From Jannaschia sp. M317 (GTDB taxonomy: Bacteria; Pseudomonadota; Alphaproteobacteria; Rhodobacterales; Rhodobacteraceae), in contig NZ_CP081155.1 in NCBI RefSeq assembly GCF_025141175.1, positions 1,703,001-1,767,000 of the forward strand: a stretch of DNA of 64,000 bases. The letters are read 5' to 3'. Shown here one piece after another: positions 59,452 through 64,000 of this stretch. Position 1 is the first letter of the stretch, and each line of letters starts with the position of its first letter. The translations under genes and the position numbers were made by a program. Below the pieces are notes generated by a model. It was not told where the DNA came from and did no database searches. It saw nothing but the letters and a program-made list of their open reading frames with translations.

Positions 59452-60966
59452 TCAAAGACCCAGCTTGGCGGCCACGATCTCGTTGATGGCCTTGGGATTG
59501 CCCTTGCCCTGCATCGCCTTCATCGTCTGACCCACGAACCAGCCCGCCAGTTTCGGGTTGGCCTGCGCCTTTTCGACCTGGGCGGGGTTGGCGGCGATGA
59601 TGTCATCCACGGCCCGTTCGATGGCCCCGGTGTCGGTCACCTGCTTCATGCCGCGATCTTCGACGATCTGCGCGGGGTCGCCGCCTTCGGCATAGACGAT
59701 CTCGAACAGGTCCTTGGCGATCTTGCCAGAGATGTCGCCCGCCTCGATCAGCTTGAGGATGCCGCCCAGCTGCGCGGGGGTCATCGGGCTGGCCTCGATG
59801 TCGCGCTCGTCTTCCTTGAGCTTGCCGAACAGGTTGTTGATCACCCAGTTCGCGCTGACCTTGCCGTTGCCCGATACCTCGGCCACCTGCTCGAAATAGG
59901 CCGCCGAGGCGGTGTCGGCGGTCAGCACGCTGGCGTCATAGTCCGACAGGCCGAAATCCTTGATGAACCGGGATTTCTTGGCGTCGGGCAGTTCAGGCAG
60001 CGAGGCGGCGATATCGTCGACCCAGCCCTGTTCGATTTCCAGCGGCAGCAGATCGGGATCTGGGAAATAGCGGTAATCGTGCGCCTCTTCCTTGGACCGC
60101 ATGGACCGGGTTTCGTTGCGGTCGGGGTCATACAGGCGGGTTTCCTGGGTAACTTCGCCGCCCGCCTCGATGATGGCGATCTGGCGCTTGGCCTCGACGT
60201 CGATGGCGGCCTGGATGAAGCGCATGGAGTTCATGTTCTTGATCTCGCAGCGGGTGCCCAGATGCGAGAAATCCTGGGTCGCCTGATATTTTTCGTACTG
60301 GCCCGGACGGCAGACCGAGACGTTGACGTCCGCGCGCAGGTTGCCGTTCTGCATGTTGCCGTCGCAGGTGCCCAGATAGCGCAGGATCTGGCGCAGCTTG
60401 ACGACATAGGCCGCCGCCTCTTCGGGGCCGCGGATGTCGGGGCGGCTGACGATTTCCATCAAGGCCACGCCGGTGCGGTTCAGATCGACGAAGGACATGG
60501 TGGGGTCCATGTCGTGGATCGATTTGCCCGCGTCCTGTTCCAGGTGAATCCGCTCGATCCGCACGGTGCGCGCGGTGCCGTCGCCCATTTCCACCAGCAC
60601 TTCGCCTTCGCCCACGATGGGGTGGTAAAGCTGGCTGATCTGATAGCCCTGCGGCAGATCGGGATAGAAGTAATTCTTGCGGTCAAAGGCCGACGTCAGG
60701 TGAATCTCCGCCTTCAGGCCCAGTCCGGTGCGCACGGCCTGTTCAACGCAGAATTCATTGATGACGGGCAACATGCCGGGCATGCCCGCGTCCACGAAGG
60801 CCACGTTGCTGTTCGGCTCCGCCCCGAAGGTGGTGGAGGCCCCGGAAAAGAGTTTCGCATTGGAGGCGACCTGCGCGTGCACCTCCATGCCGATGACCAG
60901 TTCCCAATCGTCCCGCTCTCCGGCGATGACGCGGGGTTTCGGGGTGGGGAGCGTGTCGTCGAGCAT
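59452..60966 (-). CDS. gatB: Asp/Glu-tRNA(Asn/Gln) amidotransferase subunit B
   Basis: GatB recognises misacylated Glu-tRNA(Gln) (and Asp-tRNA(Asn)) and activates the carboxylate for amidation by GatA ammonia. The 504 residues show [22 protein letters not shown], the zinc/Mg region [29 protein letters not shown] and [14 protein letters not shown], then the helical and YqeY tail domains ([19 protein letters not shown]). gatA and gatC are not in the window. Confidence 0.97.
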   Translation of the reverse strand: MLDDTLPTPKPRVIAGERDDWELVIGMEVHAQVASNAKLFSGASTTFGAEPNSNVAFVDAGMPGMLPVINEFCVEQAVRTGLGLKAEIHLTSAFDRKNYFYPDLPQGYQISQLYHPIVGEGEVLVEMGDGTARTVRIERIHLEQDAGKSIHDMDPTMSFVDLNRTGVALMEIVSRPDIRGPEEAAAYVVKLRQILRYLGTCDGNMQNGNLRADVNVSVCRPGQYEKYQATQDFSHLGTRCEIKNMNSMRFIQAAIDVEAKRQIAIIEAGGEVTQETRLYDPDRNETRSMRSKEEAHDYRYFPDPDLLPLEIEQGWVDDIAASLPELPDAKKSRFIKDFGLSDYDASVLTADTASAAYFEQVAEVSGNGKVSANWVINNLFGKLKEDERDIEASPMTPAQLGGILKLIEAGDISGKIAKDLFEIVYAEGGDPAQIVEDRGMKQVTDTGAIERAVDDIIAANPAQVEKAQANPKLAGWFVGQTMKAMQGKGNPKAINEIVAAKLGL

Positions 60967-61065
60967 GGGGCGGCCTCCGGGCGAATGTTGGGGGCGGGTT
61001 TACGCCCGGCCCGCGCGCGGGGCAAGCCGGGGCAGGGGGGCAGACGGGCCCCCGGACAGGAACTT

Positions 61066-61094
61066 TTGCCGAAATCGCAAACTGCTGCTATGGA
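61066..61094 (+). promoter_or_regulatory. Candidate promoter of the lytic transglycosylase gene
   Basis: TTGCCG (61066-61071), a 17-bp spacer and TATGGA (61089-61094) lie about 130 bp before the gene. The match to sigma-70 boxes is fair. Confidence 0.35.
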
Positions 61095-61224
61095 GCGCCA
61101 GAGTTCCCCCGCCGTCTGCCACGTGCGGGGGGGCGTCGTGATGGCATCCATGGTGGCCGAACCCGGTTCGACCACTAGCTGTGGCTGGCCTTCACCTGTT
61201 CTGGAAGGTGCCTTGGGGGGCTGG

Positions 61225-62127
61225 ATGAAGACGAATCGTTGTGTGGTGCTGGTGCGATCTCTTGTTGTGCTGGCTCTTTTTGCCGCGGCCGGCCCTGTTG
61301 CCGCAGATGTGCGCCCGGTGCCCCGCGCCGATCTGACCACCACGACCAGCAGCATGACCCTGACGCCGGGCCTGTCGGCCCCGCGCCTGGCCGCGCCCTT
61401 GCCCGAGGCATCGGCCCTGTCCCCCGCCGTGTCCGCCCGGCCGACCCCGCGCCCGCGCGTCGTGGCCGAAGAGATGCCGGACCTGCGTTGGGACCACATC
61501 AGCGGGTCGGCCCGTTGGACCCGCGCGGCGATGCGCGCGCTCGACAGTCACGGCGACCGCCTGACCGAGACGGTGCCCCGCGACATCGAACAATGGTGCC
61601 CGGCCTATGTCGAAGCCGACGAGTGGGGGCGCAAGGCGTTCTGGGCTGGGCTGCTGTCGACCTTGTCGAAGCACGAAAGCACCTATCGCCCGACGGCAGT
61701 GGGCGGCGGCGGGCTGTGGTACGGTCTGGTTCAGATCCTGCCGGCAACGGCGCGTGGCTACGGCTGTCAGGCGCGGACGGGCGATGCGCTGAAGGATGGG
61801 GCGCTGAACATGGCCTGCGCGGTGCGGATCCTGAACCACACGGTGCCCCGCGACGGCGTCGTGGCCCGTGGCATGCGCGGCGTGGCCGCCGACTGGGGCC
61901 CGTTCCATTCCACCCGCAAGCGCGAGGACATGCGCCGCTGGCTGATCCGTCAGCCGTTCTGCAACGGTCTGCACCGATCCGTGCGTCCCGTGGCGCGGCC
62001 TGACTGGCTACTGGAACCTGCGGGCGTGGTCGACGAAGTCCCCTTGTTCGTGACCTGGGAGCTGGACAAGGAGCTGTCGGGCAAGATGCCGCTTTGGTCC
62101 TCGGGCCAGAGCGACGTCGAAGGCTAG
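61225..62127 (+). CDS. Secreted lytic transglycosylase
   Basis: The 300-residue protein has a signal peptide (VVLVRSLVVLALFAAAGPVAA, cleavage near residue 27), a Pro/Ala/Thr-rich linker and an SLT-type domain with catalytic Glu151 (LSTLSKHESTYRP) followed by GLVQILPATARGYGC. It cleaves peptidoglycan glycan strands to anhydro-muropeptides in the periplasm. I chose the ATG at 61225 because it begins the signal peptide. Longer in-frame starts run back through gatB and are not plausible. Confidence 0.87.
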   Translation: MKTNRCVVLVRSLVVLALFAAAGPVAADVRPVPRADLTTTTSSMTLTPGLSAPRLAAPLPEASALSPAVSARPTPRPRVVAEEMPDLRWDHISGSARWTRAAMRALDSHGDRLTETVPRDIEQWCPAYVEADEWGRKAFWAGLLSTLSKHESTYRPTAVGGGGLWYGLVQILPATARGYGCQARTGDALKDGALNMACAVRILNHTVPRDGVVARGMRGVAADWGPFHSTRKREDMRRWLIRQPFCNGLHRSVRPVARPDWLLEPAGVVDEVPLFVTWELDKELSGKMPLWSSGQSDVEG

Positions 62128-63035
62128 CATGCGGGCGGCAGGCGGGACAGCAGGCGGCGCATAGCGGCAGTCGCCGCTGAAGCGGTCGTCGGGTCGAAGC
62201 CGGGCCGCTGGTGCATCTCGGGCACCGATATCGTCAGCGCGGGCCGCTCCAACTTGCCATAGGTCACGGGCTCCGCGCCGGCGCAGGGCGCAAACGGGCC
62301 GCTGCCCGGCGGTGCGATCAGCAGAACCGCGCCGCACCGCGCCCTGGCGGACGTCCAGAACCGCCAGTGCAGCTCGTAGCCCGGATAGTCGGGCAGAATG
62401 ACTATGAACCAATTGTCGCCATCGTAGTGGGCGGCGTTCAGGCGTGGCAAAGAGAGGCGAAGGGGGGCATCGGCAAAAGCCGCCTGCACCGCATTTGAAA
62501 CCGCTTGCCGCAGAGCGCGCGTGGCCGGGTCCGGCACCTTGACGCCGCTGCTGGCCTGTTTGTCGATCGCCCGATCCAAGAAAGCCTGGCGATAGGAGAG
62601 GCGTTGCGGATCGCTCGGGTCCAACAGGTCGCGCATATCTTCCAGCGTGAGAGTATGATCGAAGCCCTCGGCCTGTCCGCCGTAAGCGGCGGGGGCGCAG
62701 AGCACGGTGCGGGCCTCGTCCCAGTCGCCCTCCGCCTCGCCCTGATCGGCCCAGAGACGATAGCGTTCATCTTGCCGAGTGCCGCCGGCGGCGGAGATCT
62801 TGTTTTCGATCAGAAGGGCATGGACCGCTTCGCCGCAGGGATAGCGCACCAGAAGATCACCGAACCCGTTGCCCTTCATCGAAGGTTGCGCCACGACCTC
62901 CTGCACCGGTCCGCCTGTCGGCAACCCAAGGTGGGCAAGGATCCGGGGCAGAAACTCGGGATCGCACGCAAACTCCTCTTCCAGCAGGTGATCGAGTCGG
63001 GCCTCCTGGGCCGATTTGCGGGGACGGTCGGTCAT
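62124..63035 (-). CDS. PD-(D/E)XK nuclease-superfamily protein
   Basis: The 303-residue protein starts at the ATG at 63035, overlapping the AEC gene stop (ATGA). The nuclease-fold core is GFGDLLVRYPCGEAVHALLIENKIS, with Asp60 and Glu77-x-Lys79, matching D-(x)n-ExK. Similar proteins are variously annotated as restriction-like or uncharacterised nuclease-fold proteins. There is no methylase or helicase nearby, and no other defence gene. Its 3' end overlaps the transglycosylase stop. Confidence 0.8.
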   Translation of the reverse strand: MTDRPRKSAQEARLDHLLEEEFACDPEFLPRILAHLGLPTGGPVQEVVAQPSMKGNGFGDLLVRYPCGEAVHALLIENKISAAGGTRQDERYRLWADQGEAEGDWDEARTVLCAPAAYGGQAEGFDHTLTLEDMRDLLDPSDPQRLSYRQAFLDRAIDKQASSGVKVPDPATRALRQAVSNAVQAAFADAPLRLSLPRLNAAHYDGDNWFIVILPDYPGYELHWRFWTSARARCGAVLLIAPPGSGPFAPCAGAEPVTYGKLERPALTISVPEMHQRPGFDPTTASAATAAMRRLLSRLPPAC

Positions 63036-63961
63036 TTGAGCAGCAGCAGCCAGCCCGAGACGGTCAGCACCGAAGCCGCCGTTCCGATCAGAACCGACGA
63101 GGCGCTGATCCGCACCGCCCGCCCGTGCAGTGCCGCAAAGAGGTAGGCATTGACGCCCGGTGCCATCGCCGCGGTCAGGACAGCAGCCCGGAACTGACTT
63201 TCGTTCAGGTCCAGAAGGCGGCCCATGCCCCAGGTCCAGGCCGGATGCAGCAACAGCGCGATGCCACAACACAGCGCGATGCCCCGCGCGTCGCCTTCGG
63301 GTTTGTATTGCACCATGACCCCGCCCAGGCCGAACAGCGCCGCGGGCAGGGCGGCGCGGGCGATCAGGGTGACCGCCTCGTTCACGGGGGCGGGCAGCGG
63401 CAGGCCACTGAGGTTCACGGCCAAACCTGCCGCGACCCCCAGCATCAACGAATTGCGCGACAGCGATCGGGCGACCTTGGCCGCCCCGCCCAGCAGGCCC
63501 GTCCCCCCTGCGCGCACGGCTTCCATCGTCGCGGTGCCGGTCAGGTAGCAAAAGGCGGCGTGCAGCGCGATGATGGCGTAGTTCGGTTCCAGAGAGGCTG
63601 TGCCGAAGGCGCGCTCGGCGATGGGCAACCCCAAGAGCACGGTATTGGCGAACATTGCGGTAAAGCCCACGGCGACGGCGTCCTCTGCTCCGCGCCGGAG
63701 CCAGTAGAGGGTGCCAAGGATACCTGCCAGGAAACACACCATAGAGCCGGAATAATAGGCCGTCAGCAGTCGCCAGTCGAAACCCGCCTTGAGGTCCAGC
63801 GTCGACACGGCCAGGAACAACAGGCACGGGATGGCGAACCGCTGTGTGAAGACCATCAGCCCGTCGACCTGGCCCTGGGTGAACAGCCCGCGCCAGACCG
63901 CCAGGTAGCCCGCGCCGATGATCAGAAAGACGGGGACGGTGACAGCCAGGACGTCCAGCAT
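63032..63961 (-). CDS. AEC family transporter
   Basis: The 309-residue membrane protein has about ten hydrophobic helices (VTVPVFLIIGAGYLAVWRG, FAIPCLLFLAVSTLDL, AMFANTVLLGLPIAERAFG, TAAMAPGVNAYLFAALHGRA), the auxin-efflux-carrier pattern. It is a distant paralogue of the transporter at 4992-5900. Substrate unknown. Its last four bases overlap the PD-(D/E)XK gene start, so the two are likely co-transcribed. Confidence 0.88.
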   Translation of the reverse strand: MLDVLAVTVPVFLIIGAGYLAVWRGLFTQGQVDGLMVFTQRFAIPCLLFLAVSTLDLKAGFDWRLLTAYYSGSMVCFLAGILGTLYWLRRGAEDAVAVGFTAMFANTVLLGLPIAERAFGTASLEPNYAIIALHAAFCYLTGTATMEAVRAGGTGLLGGAAKVARSLSRNSLMLGVAAGLAVNLSGLPLPAPVNEAVTLIARAALPAALFGLGGVMVQYKPEGDARGIALCCGIALLLHPAWTWGMGRLLDLNESQFRAAVLTAAMAPGVNAYLFAALHGRAVRISASSVLIGTAASVLTVSGWLLLLK

Positions 63962-63965
63962 CGGG

Positions 63966-64000
63966 CTAGGCGTCCATCTCGATCACCATGCCGTCCCAGG
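63966..64000 (-). CDS. C-terminal end of an unidentified gene (cut by window end)
   Basis: The minus-strand frame ending in TAG at 63966-63968 reads ...WDGMVIEMDA and runs out of the window at 64000. It stops 4 bp upstream of the AEC gene start, the spacing of an operon. Ten residues are too few to name the family. Confidence 0.5.
   Translation of the reverse strand, partial: WDGMVIEMDA

Noticed and set aside
60079-61224. In-frame upstream extension of the lytic transglycosylase through gatB
   Set aside because: The extension is antisense to gatB and is shadow sequence. The signal peptide starts at 61225.

Overview
The window is high-GC alphaproteobacterial chromosome, almost certainly Rhodobacterales (Rhodobacteraceae / Roseobacter group). 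The evidence is the sorbitol/mannitol (smo-mtlK) operon, the murA-DUF2948-hisD-UPF0262-phosphatase-infA-maf-rng-yacG run, CobS/CobT, DUF2927, a DksA with one zinc-ligand Cys, and a 53-residue membrane protein typical of the order. Genes are dense, with many ATGA/TGATG overlaps. Both ends are cut: the 3' part of mraY at position 1 and the last codons of an unidentified minus-strand gene at 64000.

Layout. 1-2.6 kb: end of a dcw cell-wall cluster (mraY, DUF1697, small membrane protein, murD). 2.6-12.2 kb: housekeeping and accessory genes (DUF502, VOC, PfkB kinase, AEC transporter, M48 protease, DUF421, CoxE-type VWA protein, DUF2927 lipoprotein, GNAT, a small secreted repeat protein, MoxR ATPase). 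12.3-14.3 kb: dksA, FAD monooxygenase, rhodanese. 14.5-22.1 kb: LacI regulator plus smoEFGK-smoS-mtlK for polyol uptake and oxidation. 22.1-28.3 kb: tctDE two-component system with a periplasmic binding protein, divergent from the tctCBA tricarboxylate transporter. 28.4-37.8 kb: tRNA-Thr, murA, hisD, infA, maf, rng, yacG, tRNA-Phe. 37.9-38.4 kb: a 3' fragment of rplD followed by intact rplW, detached from any other S10-operon gene. 38.5-42.8 kb: a LacI-controlled catabolic locus (ComD/ComE-like TPP decarboxylase, amidohydrolase, HpcH/HpaI aldolase). 42.8-48.3 kb: ClC channel, GlcD-type oxidase, DUF427, M24 peptidase. 48.6-58.4 kb: cobT and cobS, two ECF sigma-factor systems (one with an RskA anti-sigma factor, one an ECF41 operon with a recognisable autoregulated promoter), DUF2235, DnaJ, BolA. 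58.5-64 kb: two DUF4177 paralogues, gatB, a lytic transglycosylase, a PD-(D/E)XK protein and a second AEC transporter.

The best non-coding signals are: a paired-palindrome repeat present in three near-identical copies plus a diverged fourth, with one compensatory base pair; a second family of AAATA(T/C)C-plus-hairpin intergenic elements; a long hairpin in the leader of the comDE-like operon; LacI-type operators; an ECF41 promoter; and 11-bp-spaced direct repeats between tctD and tctC. I see no CRISPR array, phage, insertion sequence or rRNA. No wholly new defence or metabolic system is evident. The strongest candidates for follow-up are the rplD'-rplW fragment, the palindrome family and the comDE-like locus with its structured leader.
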